Numbered from the stretch's first letter, positions 25,134 to 33,655 are shown. The stretch is 33,755 bases of DNA from JBKEAJ01 sp047972135 (GCA_047972135.1 JBKEAJ010000079.1:1-33755), one strand, 5' to 3'. A program made the numbers and translations. The notes: generated by a model not told the origin, from the letters alone.

Positions 25134-25850
25134 TTACTTATGACAAATGGCGAGATAGCTCTTCACCGTTGTCTCCAATCCTAGATATAAAGCCTCGGAA
25201 ATCAACGCATGCCCAATGGAGACCTCATCGATAATCTTTACACTAGATAAAAAATAATCCAAGTTATCCAAACTTAAATCATGCCCAGCATTTATCTTTA
25301 AACCCAAATCCCGAGCTAGATTAGCGGCTTTAATATAAGCAACTACCGCAGCTTCCTTATCAATATTGTAGTTAGTGGCATAAGGCTCTGTGTACAACTC
25401 TATCCTGTCGGCCCCCGACTTGGCAGCCCACTCAACAGCCTCTAAATCAGGATCTACGAATATTGAAACCCTAACACCTATTGCTTTCAAATCGGCAACA
25501 ATACCTTTCAATAAATCGTGATGCTTCTTGGTGTCCCAACCGCTGTTGCTCGTTATTGCATCGGGAGCATCGGGCACAAGTGTTGCCTGCGTCGGCTTTA
25601 CGTCCTTTACCAAAGATATAAAATCGACAGACGGATAGCCCTCAATATTAAATTCTGTCTTTACGACTTCTTTCAGCTCGTAAACATCATTCCTTGTTAT
25701 ATGGCGTTCGTCAGGTCGTGGATGTACAGTGATCCCATTCGCTCCAAAGACCTCACAATCACGGGCTACAGTAAGAACATTAGGAACATTCCCACCTCTC
25801 GAATTTCGAAGTGTTGCAATTTTATTTATATTTACACTTAATTGAGTCAT
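25134..25850 (-). CDS. pdxJ: Pyridoxine 5'-phosphate synthase PdxJ
   Basis: Makes pyridoxine 5'-phosphate from 3-amino-2-oxopropyl phosphate and deoxyxylulose 5-phosphate in the DXP-dependent PLP pathway. The opening LSVNINKIATLRNSRGGN and the phosphate/substrate block HPRPDERHI (43-51) are diagnostic. VDFISLVKDVKPTQATLVPD and AGHDLSLDNL complete the TIM barrel. Length 238 is normal. The gene starts at 25850, 14 bases after the putative transcript start of a promoter that overlaps the one for the divergent CBS gene. Confidence 0.97.
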   Translation of the reverse strand: MTQLSVNINKIATLRNSRGGNVPNVLTVARDCEVFGANGITVHPRPDERHITRNDVYELKEVVKTEFNIEGYPSVDFISLVKDVKPTQATLVPDAPDAITSNSGWDTKKHHDLLKGIVADLKAIGVRVSIFVDPDLEAVEWAAKSGADRIELYTEPYATNYNIDKEAAVVAYIKAANLARDLGLKINAGHDLSLDNLDYFLSSVKIIDEVSIGHALISEALYLGLETTVKSYLAICHK

Positions 25851-25860
25851 GACAAATGAT

Positions 25861-25878
25861 TATTTTTGTACAAATATA
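25861..25878. promoter_or_regulatory. Overlapping opposite -7 boxes around TTTGTACAAA
   Basis: Plus strand TATTTTTG (25861-25868) and, on the minus strand, TATATTTG (25871-25878) both fit TAnnTTTG exactly. They share the 10-base palindrome TTTGTACAAA (25865-25874). They would drive the CBS/nadK side and the pdxJ/RSH side respectively, with transcript starts near 25875 and 25864. -33 elements are weak on both sides. Confidence 0.45.
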
Positions 25879-25892
25879 AGCATTTGAACGTT

Positions 25893-26564
25893 TTGAATAT
25901 AAAAGATATAATATCAATAGACTTTCCAACTGTCAGAGAGAACGACAAAGGAGAGAATGCCTTGAGCATAATGGACGATATGAGAGTATCGCAGATACCA
26001 GTACTATCGACTGATAATAAGCTCATTGCATTAATTAGCGAGAAAGAAATTTACGACTTCCCCGCTATTAGTAAGCCTCTAAAATTAATTCTGAATAAGA
26101 ATTTCCCCTATATAAAAAACAATGAGCACCCCATAGTAATTGCGAATACTTTTGCGTATAACGGATGCTCAGTGCTACCCGTGGTAGATTCAGATACCAA
26201 GCTATACTGTGGTGCGATTACCCTGAAGGAGTTTGCCTTGGCATTCTTTCGCGATTTAAACTCTGCTAGTGTCAATGCCGTTATAGCTGTCGAAATAAAT
26301 CAAAATGATTATATGCTATCGCAGTTATCACACATTATCGAACAAAATAACGGGAGAATTACCAAACTATTCTTCAACAAGAAAGAAAACAACAACAATT
26401 CTACAGAACTCGTACTTTACATAGATGCTCCCGAATTACGCCCGATATTAAACAGTCTTGAAAGATTTGGATACAACGCAAGCAATATACTCGGAAACGA
26501 TACCGACGAAGATAATATGGTGGATGACTACTACAAAAATCTAGTCAGCTATCTGAATGTATAA
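25893..26564 (+). CDS. CBS-domain protein
   Basis: A soluble protein with two CBS motifs (about residues 5-60 and 65-125, the first reading AKGENALSIMDDMRVSQIPVL-like) that probably bind an adenosyl ligand, followed by an ACT-like C-terminal part (VIAVEINQNDYMLSQLSHIIEQNNGRI). Homologues sit beside pdxJ and nadK in other Bacteroidota. No ATG fits the 5' end: the frame can start at TTG 25866, 25884 or 25893. I chose TTG 25893 (NIKDIISIDFPTVREND), because family members start close to this point and the -7 box at 25861-25868 excludes 25866. Regulation of a neighbouring enzyme by nucleotide sensing is inference. Confidence 0.75.
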   Translation: MNIKDIISIDFPTVRENDKGENALSIMDDMRVSQIPVLSTDNKLIALISEKEIYDFPAISKPLKLILNKNFPYIKNNEHPIVIANTFAYNGCSVLPVVDSDTKLYCGAITLKEFALAFFRDLNSASVNAVIAVEINQNDYMLSQLSHIIEQNNGRITKLFFNKKENNNNSTELVLYIDAPELRPILNSLERFGYNASNILGNDTDEDNMVDDYYKNLVSYLNV

Positions 26565-26603
26565 ATGATTAATTATAAATGCAATACAGAATGTTTTGCG
26601 TAC

Positions 26604-26633
26604 AGCCTATAGCTTATTGCAAAATTATAAACA
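26604..26633 (+). repeat. 30-base leader repeat upstream of ATGAAA, copy 2
   Basis: Identical over 30 bases to 5069-5098 (inverted). It is followed by ATGAAA at 26635, which is also the first part of the 93-base repeat copy B. The region lies between the CBS gene and nadK. Confidence 0.85.
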
Positions 26634-26634
26634 C

Positions 26635-26728
26635 ATGAAACGAGCCATGAGAACAAGTTCTCACATACGAAAATGATTATTGGCGAGATACATGTGGCAA
26701 TTAAAAAACAAAATATAAACACATGAAA
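26635..26728 (+). repeat. About 94-base dispersed repeat, copy B, with direct terminal duplication
   Basis: Aligns with 3621-3713 (inverted). It contains the 16-base palindrome TGAGAACAAGTTCTCA (26647-26662). The 15 bases TATAAACACATGAAA occur at 26626-26640 and again at 26714-26728; the second copy supplies the nadK start codon. The repeat therefore ends inside nadK, and the duplication has the look of an insertion footprint. Confidence 0.8.
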
Positions 26729-27619
26729 ATAATAATTTTCGGATTTGTGCTGGATACGAGTTTTATCGTATATTTTGACAGAATGCTCAGTATCCTAGAA
26801 TGTGAAAAAGCTGATATATACATATATAAGTCTCTACATAAGCATCTAAACGACAAGCATAAAAAAAGTATAGACAGCAAATACCCGGTAATATCTAAAG
26901 CCGCAGAAATAGATGGCAAAGTAGACTTCATTTTCAGCATTGGGGGCGACGGCACTTTTCTCAAAGCATCGTTATTCTTGGAAAACTACAACATCCCTGT
27001 GGTGGGAATAAATAGTGGTAGATTGGGCTTTCTGTCCAGCATCTCAAAACTAGACCTTGAAGAGGGAATAACTAAAATAATTAATGGTAATTTTGATCTA
27101 GAGGAACGAAGTATGCTCGAAATTATCTCAGAAAACAAAGTCTTTGACGGAGCAAACTATGCAATAAACGAAGTTACTGTTGCAAAAACCGACAGTTCCT
27201 CAATGATTAATGTACACGTCAATATAGACGGGGAATATCTAAATACATTCTGGGCAGACGGTCTTATAATATCCACACCCACAGGCTCTACCGGATACTC
27301 GCTGAGCGTAGGTGGACCCATTATCTCTCCCGACTGCCAATGCTTTGTTATCTCTCCCATTGCTCCACACTCCCTGACAGTCAGACCTATCATTATTCCC
27401 GACAGCTCGGAAATCGAAATAAGAGTCGAGGGACGCACAAACAAATACCTGATAGCTCTTGACTCAAGGTCTGACCAAGTAGACCTACACTACTCCTTCA
27501 AATTGAAGAAATCTTATCAAAAAGTAAAAACCGCAAGACTCGGCAATAGGTCATTCTACTCAAACCTGAGAGAAAAACTAAACTGGGGAAAAATGAAATC
27601 GGAATCATCAAAATTTTAA
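26723..27619 (+). CDS. nadK: NAD kinase
   Basis: Phosphorylates NAD to NADP with ATP or polyphosphate. The nucleotide motif is GGDGT (74-78), followed by VGINSGRLGFLS, NEVTVAK and the second signature TPTGSTGYSLSVGGPI. Length 298 is normal for Bacteroidota. The ATG at 26723 lies inside a duplicated 15-base sequence at the end of a dispersed repeat, so its leader has been replaced or rearranged. DUF4494 follows 10 bases after the stop and is probably cotranscribed. Confidence 0.96.
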   Translation: MKIIIFGFVLDTSFIVYFDRMLSILECEKADIYIYKSLHKHLNDKHKKSIDSKYPVISKAAEIDGKVDFIFSIGGDGTFLKASLFLENYNIPVVGINSGRLGFLSSISKLDLEEGITKIINGNFDLEERSMLEIISENKVFDGANYAINEVTVAKTDSSSMINVHVNIDGEYLNTFWADGLIISTPTGSTGYSLSVGGPIISPDCQCFVISPIAPHSLTVRPIIIPDSSEIEIRVEGRTNKYLIALDSRSDQVDLHYSFKLKKSYQKVKTARLGNRSFYSNLREKLNWGKMKSESSKF

Positions 27620-27629
27620 ATATTTAATT

Positions 27630-28133
27630 ATGCAGACATGGTATGAATGCAAGATTCGCTATCAGAAGATGGACGAAGACGGCAGAGAACGCAAGGTTAG
27701 TGAGCTATATCTTTTTGAGGCAGTGTCGTACACCGACGCAGAGGCTCGGGTATTCAATTTTATGGGACAAATAACTCGCGAAGAGTTCACTATTATGAAT
27801 ATCAAAAAGGCTAACTATGCCGAAATATTCACCTACGACGACGGCGACAAGTGGATAAAAGCAAAAATCAATATTGTTACTATCGACGAAGAAAAAGGAA
27901 AAGAGAAAATAGTGTCAAATTATTACCTTACTCTTGCCGACGATATCAAAGAATCGATTAACAGATTGGAGGAAAGTCTTGACTACCTGCTTGTACCTTT
28001 CGTAATTTCGCAGGTTGCCGTAAGTAACATCATGGATATTCTTCCAATAGACGAAAATGAAATCCCTGCAAACCTAAAACCTATAAGTGAGACTGAGGAC
28101 GAGGACGAAGACGAGACTGAAGAGGAGGAATAA
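27630..28133 (+). CDS. DUF4494 family protein
   Basis: A 167-residue protein of a Bacteroidota-specific family, opening MQTWYECKIRYQK, with VSYTDAEARVFNFM near residue 35 and the conserved VSNYYLTLADDIKESINRLEE. Function unknown. The last 15 residues are almost all Asp, Glu and Thr (EDEDEDETEEEE). It follows nadK by 10 bases. No membrane segment or signal is present, so a cytosolic location is likely. Confidence 0.88.
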   Translation: MQTWYECKIRYQKMDEDGRERKVSELYLFEAVSYTDAEARVFNFMGQITREEFTIMNIKKANYAEIFTYDDGDKWIKAKINIVTIDEEKGKEKIVSNYYLTLADDIKESINRLEESLDYLLVPFVISQVAVSNIMDILPIDENEIPANLKPISETEDEDEDETEEEE

Positions 28134-28257
28134 AATGCTCTGGTGGGCTAAGTTTCACTTATGTAATAAGCGAAAAACATAGAATTGTAGGGGCGAAACC
28201 CTATGTCCAAAAGAGCAATAACACCAAAGCACTAAAAGTGCGATATCAAAACATAAA

Positions 28258-28333
28258 CGTCATTGCGAGCGCAGCGTGGCAATCTGCTATTTGTCGGTAG
28301 AGATTGCTTCGTCGCCAACTCCTCGCAATGACG
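28258..28333. repeat. 76-base hairpin repeat (GTCATTGCGAG type), copy 2
   Basis: Same ends as the copy at 5125-5201 (CGTCATTGCGAG and CTCGCAATGACG), with inner arms GTGGCAATCT and AGATTGC. The loop differs between the two copies while the arms are kept, as expected for a unit under structural constraint or recent spread. Confidence 0.9.
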
Positions 28334-28348
28334 TTCTTGTATTTGAAT

Positions 28349-28383
28349 AATAGCTGTTTGCGTATAGCTTAAAGCATACAGCA
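28349..28383 (-). repeat. REP-like palindromic repeat, copy 2
   Basis: On the minus strand it reads TGCTGTATGCTTTAAGC followed by TATACGC and AAACAGCTATT. The outer arms GCTGT and ACAGC are intact. It is closest to 33398-33431. Confidence 0.7.
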
Positions 28384-28497
28384 TTTTTAAACCTTAACGA
28401 TTAAACAGTTCAACGATTAAACATTGTATATCATTACCCACTTAACTCGTTATAGAGCCTATTCTTGCTCTGCATTCTCTATCTATGAAATAAAAAA

Positions 28498-28523
28498 AAG
28501 CACGACCCCGAAGAGTCGTGCTT
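28498..28523 (-). terminator. Intrinsic terminator of the OmpA-family gene
   Basis: On the minus strand the stem AAGCACGAC / GTCGTGCTT extends inward by C-G and T-G pairs to a TTCG tetraloop, and is followed by a run of eight T. It begins 24 bases after the stop of the gene. A strong textbook terminator. Confidence 0.9.
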
Positions 28524-28546
28524 AATATTATTATCGTAGCTCAGAA

Positions 28547-29989
28547 TTACTTGTTGATAAATTCTACTCTACGGTTTTTAGCTCTATTAGCCTCCGATGT
28601 GTTAGGATAAGCAGGCTTAGACTCGCCAAACCACTTAACTTCAATCTGGCTAGCCGAAACTCCTTTAGAAATTAAGTATTTCTTAACAGCTTCTGCTCTA
28701 CGCTTAGACAGTCCGTCGTTGTAAGAGATTGTACCAAGATCACAAGCATGTCCGTCGATCTCTATCTTAGCTCCACTATTAGCTTTCAAGTACTCAGCCA
28801 ATGTGTTAAGTTGAGCGTTAGATGAAGAGTGAATAGTTGCTCTATTCAAGTCGAACAATACTGCACTTGACGTAGGTGCTGTTGGTGTCACCTCTGCTTT
28901 CTCAGGACAGCCACTGTTAGACTTAGGACCTGCTTGGTTAGGACAGTTATCTTCATGGTCAGGTATACCGTCGCCATCTGAATCTGCAGGACAGCCACTA
29001 GCATCAACCTTAACGCCTTTAGGTGTATCAGGACACTTATCTTTAGAATCAGCAACTCCATCACCATCTGAATCAGGACAGCCGTTGAACCTTGCTAGAC
29101 CAGCTTCATCAGGACATTGGTCATCTTTGTCAGCAACTCCGTCGCCATCTCTATCAGGACAGCCTTGTGTTTGTGAAGTACCTGCTTCATTAGGACACTC
29201 GTCTTGATAGTCAGCAACACCGTCGCCATCTGTATCCTTAGGACATCCTGTTTTATCAACTTCTACGCCTTCAGGTGTACCAGGACATTTATCCTTATTA
29301 TCACCAACTCCGTCGCCGTCTGTATCTTTAGAGTTACCAAGAGCAAAGGCCAAACCTACTTCCATCTTCAGCAACTTGTCGTCTCCCTTCCCGTTACTGC
29401 TACCGCCGTAATTATCATTATCAATAATATCTAAATCATCAGAGAATGTCCAAATCCTTGAAACTTCTGCAAATGCCGAAACAACCGGAGAAAATTTAAA
29501 TTTAATACCTCCTCCAGCTTCTACTTCAAATTGTTTTACTTGAACACCCGCTGCATAGCCATTGTTAATATTCCAAAGACTTATTCCAGGACCAGCCAAC
29601 AAATACGGTTGAAACCAAGAATCTTCATTGAAAATATAGCCGTTGTTTAATTTGTAAACCAAATCCAAACCTCCACGAATATAACCCCCATCAGGCCATG
29701 AACTGGACATGTATGTTGTGGATGCATGCTCGCTCGTCACATCAAATTCTCCCCAGCCGATTTCTCCTCGCACGTTAAATGAAGGACTTAGATACTTCGC
29801 TAAATGGACATTTAATGCGCTCTGCCACTCCCCAAAATCAAAAAATTGATTCCTAAGCTCGCCCTTGTATTGGTAAGTACCATATCCAAGACCCAGAGCC
29901 CATTGCTTCTCTGCACTTTGTGAAAACGCTGTGGTAAATCCTAGCATCAACACAAGAATAGTTGAAAAAATTGTTTTCATATTACTCAT
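28547..29989 (-). CDS. OmpA-family outer-membrane protein with thrombospondin type-3 repeats
   Basis: A 480-residue envelope protein. The signal peptide (MKTIFSTILVLMLGFTTAFSQ) is followed by an eight-strand-type beta-barrel domain (about 25-215), then calcium-binding TSP3 repeats (about 217-365; units such as DTDGDGVADYQDECP), and a C-terminal OmpA peptidoglycan-binding domain (about 375-480) with IDGHACDLGTISYNDGLSKRRAEAVKKYL and the ending NRRVEFINK. It should tether the outer membrane to the cell wall. The start may be 29989 or the second ATG at 29980, which opens directly on the signal peptide. It is a single-gene unit with its own strong terminator, as expected for an abundant protein. 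Confidence 0.93.
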   Translation of the reverse strand: MSNMKTIFSTILVLMLGFTTAFSQSAEKQWALGLGYGTYQYKGELRNQFFDFGEWQSALNVHLAKYLSPSFNVRGEIGWGEFDVTSEHASTTYMSSSWPDGGYIRGGLDLVYKLNNGYIFNEDSWFQPYLLAGPGISLWNINNGYAAGVQVKQFEVEAGGGIKFKFSPVVSAFAEVSRIWTFSDDLDIIDNDNYGGSSNGKGDDKLLKMEVGLAFALGNSKDTDGDGVGDNKDKCPGTPEGVEVDKTGCPKDTDGDGVADYQDECPNEAGTSQTQGCPDRDGDGVADKDDQCPDEAGLARFNGCPDSDGDGVADSKDKCPDTPKGVKVDASGCPADSDGDGIPDHEDNCPNQAGPKSNSGCPEKAEVTPTAPTSSAVLFDLNRATIHSSSNAQLNTLAEYLKANSGAKIEIDGHACDLGTISYNDGLSKRRAEAVKKYLISKGVSASQIEVKWFGESKPAYPNTSEANRAKNRRVEFINK

Positions 29990-30309
29990 TTACAAATTAT
30001 TAATTTTCAATGTCTTATAGACTTTAGTTTATGCTTATCCCCTTTATTAGGAACAATATTCAGTGCACTAAATTACAACATTTTCTTTTACCGACAATAA
30101 ACTAGTTGTTTTTTTTTCTAACAATGAATTGTTTTGTGCTAATAACTCACGCAGTCTATACAATTATAAATCAAAAAAACGTCATGCGCATTTCATTGAC
30201 AACCAGAGATATACAATGCATCACCATGCCCATCCCATTAACATTTTAGCACCCAATAAAAAATAGTAAAACTATAATGTTATTTTTGCATATTATTTAT
30301 GGCGCAGAA
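29990..30309. other. Divergent spacer between the OmpA-family gene and lptF/G
   Basis: About 320 AT-rich bases. It contains a 14-base palindrome AACAATGAATTGTT (30120-30133) and, at the right end, the TATTTTTG box at 30281-30288. I found no exact TAnnTTTG box for the OmpA-family gene and no RNA gene. Confidence 0.5.
30281..30288 (+). promoter_or_regulatory. -7 box that fixes the start of the LptF/G gene
   Basis: TATTTTTG, an exact TAnnTTTG. It lies after a possible ATG at 30277 and before the ATG at 30310, so transcription near 30295 makes 30310 the real start. No good -33 match was found. Confidence 0.4.
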
Positions 30310-31821
30310 ATGATAGCAAAAATAAGCAAGTACACGATAAAGAGTTTTATCCCTCCATTCTTAGCAACATTCAGTGTTACTATGTTTGTGCTGATTATGA
30401 TGTTCCTATGGAATGCGATAGATAAAATCGCCGGAAAAGGACTGGACACAAGTATAATATTGAAACTACTTGGTCTATCATCCATCAATCTTGTCCCTAT
30501 GGCTCTGCCAATTGCTATACTTCTGGCTTCTTTAATGTGTTTCGGAAATCTCGGCGAACGCTATGAACTTATTGCTATAAAATCCTCAGGGATATCGTTT
30601 TTCAAAACATCTCGCGGACTGGCGTTCTTCACGGTGATACTAAGTGCTTTTTCTTATTACTTCACCGACCAAATACAACCTAGAGCATACATCGAGTTTA
30701 TTAGTATGTATAGAGGTATCAGAGACCAAAAACCCGACATGATTGTTGACCAAGGCATATTCAGCAACAACATTGACAAATATAGTATAAAGGTCGGAAA
30801 GAAGAATGAGAACAGTAATATGATGTATGACCTCTTGATATACGACCACTCCGCAGGGCATAAAAATACTAGTGTTACTGTTGCCGACTCCGGAATAATA
30901 GCTCTTAGTGAAGACAAGTCTATGGTGACATTTACATTCTTCTCAGGAAATAACTATGCCGAGGAACAAAGCAAAAACAGCAAAAGAAATGGCAGACCAT
31001 TCCGAAGAAATAGTTTTGACAAGCAGATTATTCGTGTCCCAGTATCTGATTTTGGATTTGATGAGGGTGATGACAATAAACAGAAGTATATTAAAAATGG
31101 ATCTACATCCAATGAACTGAAAACTGCATACGACTCTATTGACATAAATGTATATATGCCTAACGTCAGAAATATGGTTTCATCATTAGGATATCCGCGA
31201 AATATACATATTGATGTATCAAACAAACTACAAGCCATAGACTCTTTGAAGTTAAAACATAAAGAAACGACAAACGACTCATTGCAACACCCTATAAAGT
31301 CTTGGAACGATATAAAAAACAACTTCGACTCAATTTCTATGAAAGGTGCTTTGGACGGTGCTATAACTATTGCCGACAATAATACCAGAACTATCGAATC
31401 TAAAAGACAATACCTAAATGATATTCGAGTTATGAATATCAGAATAGAAATGGAACGTCAGAAAAAATATGCACTCCCATTCACTGTAATACTATTCTTC
31501 TTTATCGGCGCTCCTCTGGGTTCAATAATCAGAAAAGGCGGATTCGGATGGCCAGTGGTTATCTCGATACTGATATACCTATTGTACTTCGTTTTTACAA
31601 CTATTCTCGACAGAGTCGCAAGAGCAGGAAGTGCCTCGGCATTCTGGGCTGTATGGTGGGGACCTGTAGCACTTCTGATTTTTGCTTTCTTCTTGTCATA
31701 TCAAGCGAACAACGACTCTGCAATACTCAGCAAAGAGGCTTATACCAAATTTATTAATAAACACTTCCCTCAGTTGGCTGATTTTAAAATTCGAAACATC
31801 TTTAGAAAAGCGTCAAAGTAG
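30310..31821 (+). CDS. LptF/LptG-family permease (YjgP/YjgQ)
   Basis: Inner-membrane half-transporter of the LPS export machine (LptB2FG), which extracts LPS from the inner membrane and passes it to the periplasmic bridge. It has three transmembrane segments near the N-terminus (FLATFSVTMFVLIMMFLW; SINLVPMALPIAILLASLMCF; FTVILSAFSYYF), a long periplasmic domain, and three at the C-terminus (PFTVILFFFIGAPLGSII; GWPVVISILIYLLYFVF; FWAVWWGPVALLIFAFFLSY). The APLGSIIRKGG loop is typical. 503 residues from the ATG at 30310. I cannot choose between LptF and LptG; Bacteroidota members are often annotated as either. Confidence 0.92.
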   Translation: MIAKISKYTIKSFIPPFLATFSVTMFVLIMMFLWNAIDKIAGKGLDTSIILKLLGLSSINLVPMALPIAILLASLMCFGNLGERYELIAIKSSGISFFKTSRGLAFFTVILSAFSYYFTDQIQPRAYIEFISMYRGIRDQKPDMIVDQGIFSNNIDKYSIKVGKKNENSNMMYDLLIYDHSAGHKNTSVTVADSGIIALSEDKSMVTFTFFSGNNYAEEQSKNSKRNGRPFRRNSFDKQIIRVPVSDFGFDEGDDNKQKYIKNGSTSNELKTAYDSIDINVYMPNVRNMVSSLGYPRNIHIDVSNKLQAIDSLKLKHKETTNDSLQHPIKSWNDIKNNFDSISMKGALDGAITIADNNTRTIESKRQYLNDIRVMNIRIEMERQKKYALPFTVILFFFIGAPLGSIIRKGGFGWPVVISILIYLLYFVFTTILDRVARAGSASAFWAVWWGPVALLIFAFFLSYQANNDSAILSKEAYTKFINKHFPQLADFKIRNIFRKASK

Positions 31822-31947
31822 AAACAAGTAGCTGAAACTGATAGAGCTAACATATTGACGTAATTGTCCCCGACTACTCACCATCAAGACTTATTATACT
31901 ATATATGTAATATGTATATTAATAGTATGTTCTGTCCAGCACTTTCA

Positions 31948-33234
31948 TTACAACTCCTCCCCACACAAATCAAACTCCTCTGCATCAACAATCTTCACAT
32001 CATAGAAATTCCCAAGTGTCAGTGCTTTGTCCTTAACTATCAACACCTCGCCGTCTACTTCGGGAGAGTCGCCTTCCGTACGTCCAACATATAAACCATC
32101 CTCATCCCTGTCTATCAAAACTTTCAAAACTGAACCGACCTTTGCCTGATTTTTTCTGTACGATATACCGCTTTGCAATTCCATTATCGCCTCCTTGCGC
32201 TCCACTTTTTCCGATACCGATACTTCATCTTCGTAATGCGTATAGCCGTAAGTATCCTCCTCGTGCGAGTAAGTAAATACCCCCACCCTGTCGAACTCCT
32301 GCTCCTGCACAAAACTCAATAGCTCTGCAAACTCCTCCTCGCCTTCTCCGGGATGCCCCACCATCAAGGTCGTCCTGATAGTAACATTCGGTACTTTAGC
32401 TCGTATTGTTTTCAAAAGTGATTTCGTTTGCTCTAGGTCTATCCCTCTGCGCATCTTCTTTAATACCGACGTGCTTGCGTGTTGAAGCGGAATGTCCAAA
32501 TACTTGCAAATCTTATCGTTGACACTCATCAAATCAAGCACTTCCAAAGGAAAATTATTGGGATAAGCGTAGTGCAGGCGTATCCACTCAAGTCCCTCAA
32601 GTCTTGTCAATTCTTGCAGCAATTCCGACAAATGACTCTTTCCGTCAATGTCATATCCGTAGTAGGAAATATCCTGAGCTATGACAATAAGCTCTTTAAC
32701 GCCTTGCTGCACCAAGTTTCTCGCCTCCTCGACTAAGGACTCGATAGAGCGGGAGATATGCTTGCCCGTGAACTGTGGGATAGAACAAAAAGAACAAGTC
32801 CTGTCGCAACCTTCCGAGATTTTCAAATATGCAAAATGCGAAGGTGTGGCAAGCACCCGCTGATGCTCCTCCTTATCATGGTATTTCAGTCGAAGTCGTG
32901 AAATTATTTTCTTAGTGTCAAACTTGCCAAAAAATCCATCAACTTCGGGCAGCTCTGTTTCCAACTCCTTTGAATATTTCTCTGTGAGACAACCCATTAC
33001 ATATATCTGCGAAATCTCACCTTCATTTTTTGCCTCGATAGCTGCCAACACCGTTTCTACCGATTCGTTCTTGGCATCTAATATAAATCCACAAGTATTT
33101 ATTATAGTAATCTCCTTGTTCACACCCGAATCAAAACTCACCTGATAACCATTTAGTTGCAGCTGCTTTGTAAGTATCTCGGAATCAACCTGATTTTTTG
33201 AACACCCTAAAGTTACTATATTTACTTGCTTCAT
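31948..33234 (-). CDS. rimO: Ribosomal protein S12 methylthiotransferase RimO
   Basis: Radical-SAM enzyme that adds a methylthio group to an aspartate of ribosomal protein S12. The N-terminal domain carries three cluster cysteines, C11 (LGCSKNQVDSE), C48 (NTCGF) and C82 (MGCLTEKY). The radical-SAM motif is C143-x3-C147-x2-C150 (SEGCDRTCSFCSIP), and the C-terminal TRAM domain ends EEFDLCGEEL. LGCSKNQVDSE favours RimO over MiaB. Length 428 is normal. It converges on the LptF/G gene across a 126-base gap containing only a weak hairpin. Confidence 0.95.
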   Translation of the reverse strand: MKQVNIVTLGCSKNQVDSEILTKQLQLNGYQVSFDSGVNKEITIINTCGFILDAKNESVETVLAAIEAKNEGEISQIYVMGCLTEKYSKELETELPEVDGFFGKFDTKKIISRLRLKYHDKEEHQRVLATPSHFAYLKISEGCDRTCSFCSIPQFTGKHISRSIESLVEEARNLVQQGVKELIVIAQDISYYGYDIDGKSHLSELLQELTRLEGLEWIRLHYAYPNNFPLEVLDLMSVNDKICKYLDIPLQHASTSVLKKMRRGIDLEQTKSLLKTIRAKVPNVTIRTTLMVGHPGEGEEEFAELLSFVQEQEFDRVGVFTYSHEEDTYGYTHYEDEVSVSEKVERKEAIMELQSGISYRKNQAKVGSVLKVLIDRDEDGLYVGRTEGDSPEVDGEVLIVKDKALTLGNFYDVKIVDAEEFDLCGEEL

Positions 33235-33347
33235 TTGTGTATTTATTTTCGATTCTCAGATAACAGATTTCGGATATCAGACTAATCAAAATCTATTTGT
33301 AACTCAACAAATATATACAAACTAAATCAAATTTGTAACTATTCAGC

Positions 33348-33381
33348 CAAAAGTATTCCATTCCTATCATAAAATGGCAAA
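33348..33381 (-). promoter_or_regulatory. Candidate promoter of rimO
   Basis: On the minus strand TTTG (33378-33381), a 22-base spacer, then TACTTTTG (33348-33355), an exact TAnnTTTG. A second -7-like TATATTTG lies at 33308-33315. Transcription from the first would start near 33341, about 107 bases before rimO. Confidence 0.4.
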
Positions 33382-33397
33382 TTAATATAAGCAACAT

Positions 33398-33431
33398 GCC
33401 GTACGCTTTAGGCTATAAGCAAACAGCTATT
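33398..33431 (+). repeat. REP-like palindromic repeat, copy 3
   Basis: Reads GCCGTACGCTTTAGGC, then TATAAGC, then AAACAGCTATT. It fits copy 2 (28349-28383, inverted) in both the central dyad and the right arm. It lies just upstream of the presumed left end of the IS110 element. Confidence 0.7.
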
Positions 33432-33432
33432 A

Positions 33433-33655
33433 GATTTGCAATTGAAAATAGACTTTCATAGATTTATGCTATGAAGAGGAATCAAAAGAAGCAGAGGTGA
33501 ACTATGCAAACAGCAAAGCTTAAAGGCTTATACTTGGCATCAGTCCTCCACTCCTCTGGGTTACAACTATTTAGATTGACAAGCTTAAAGGCTTAATAAT
33601 AGCGACAGTAATAAACCCAAATATGAGTCCTCAATAAATTTTAGATGGTAAAGAT
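33433..33655 (+). ncRNA. Structured non-coding region upstream of IS110 transposase; possible bridge RNA
   Basis: About 220 bases between a palindromic repeat and the transposase start, with no ORF. It has a hairpin TTCATAG/CTATGAA (33455-33475), a 15-base direct repeat AAGCTTAAAGGCTTA (33516-33530 and 33581-33595), a long-range stem TGGGTT/AACCCA (33557-33562 with 33614-33619), and a 7-base repeat AGTCCTC (33542-33548 and 33626-33632). IS110-group elements are known to encode a bridge RNA in this position. The assignment here is inference; the element's other end is outside the window. Confidence 0.35.

Larger units (their letters stand above)
28134..28546. other. Repeat-rich spacer between DUF4494 and the OmpA-family gene
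   Basis: No gene is visible in about 410 bases. The stretch has a small hairpin GCACTaaaAGTGC near 28230, the 76-base hairpin repeat copy 2 (28258-28333), the palindromic unit copy (28349-28383), a flank of TTAAAC/TTCAAC tracts (about 28386-28425) matching the right flank of the 5.2-kb hairpin copy, and the OmpA terminator (28498-28523). Confidence 0.7.

Noticed and set aside
31822..31947. Inverted ATACTAT/ATAGTAT between the LptF/G gene and rimO as a terminator
   Set aside because: The stem is only AT pairs with a long loop; too weak to call.
3534..33431. Recurrent short repeats as a CRISPR array
   Set aside because: Copies are dispersed over 30 kb in both orientations, are not regularly spaced, and no cas gene is present.
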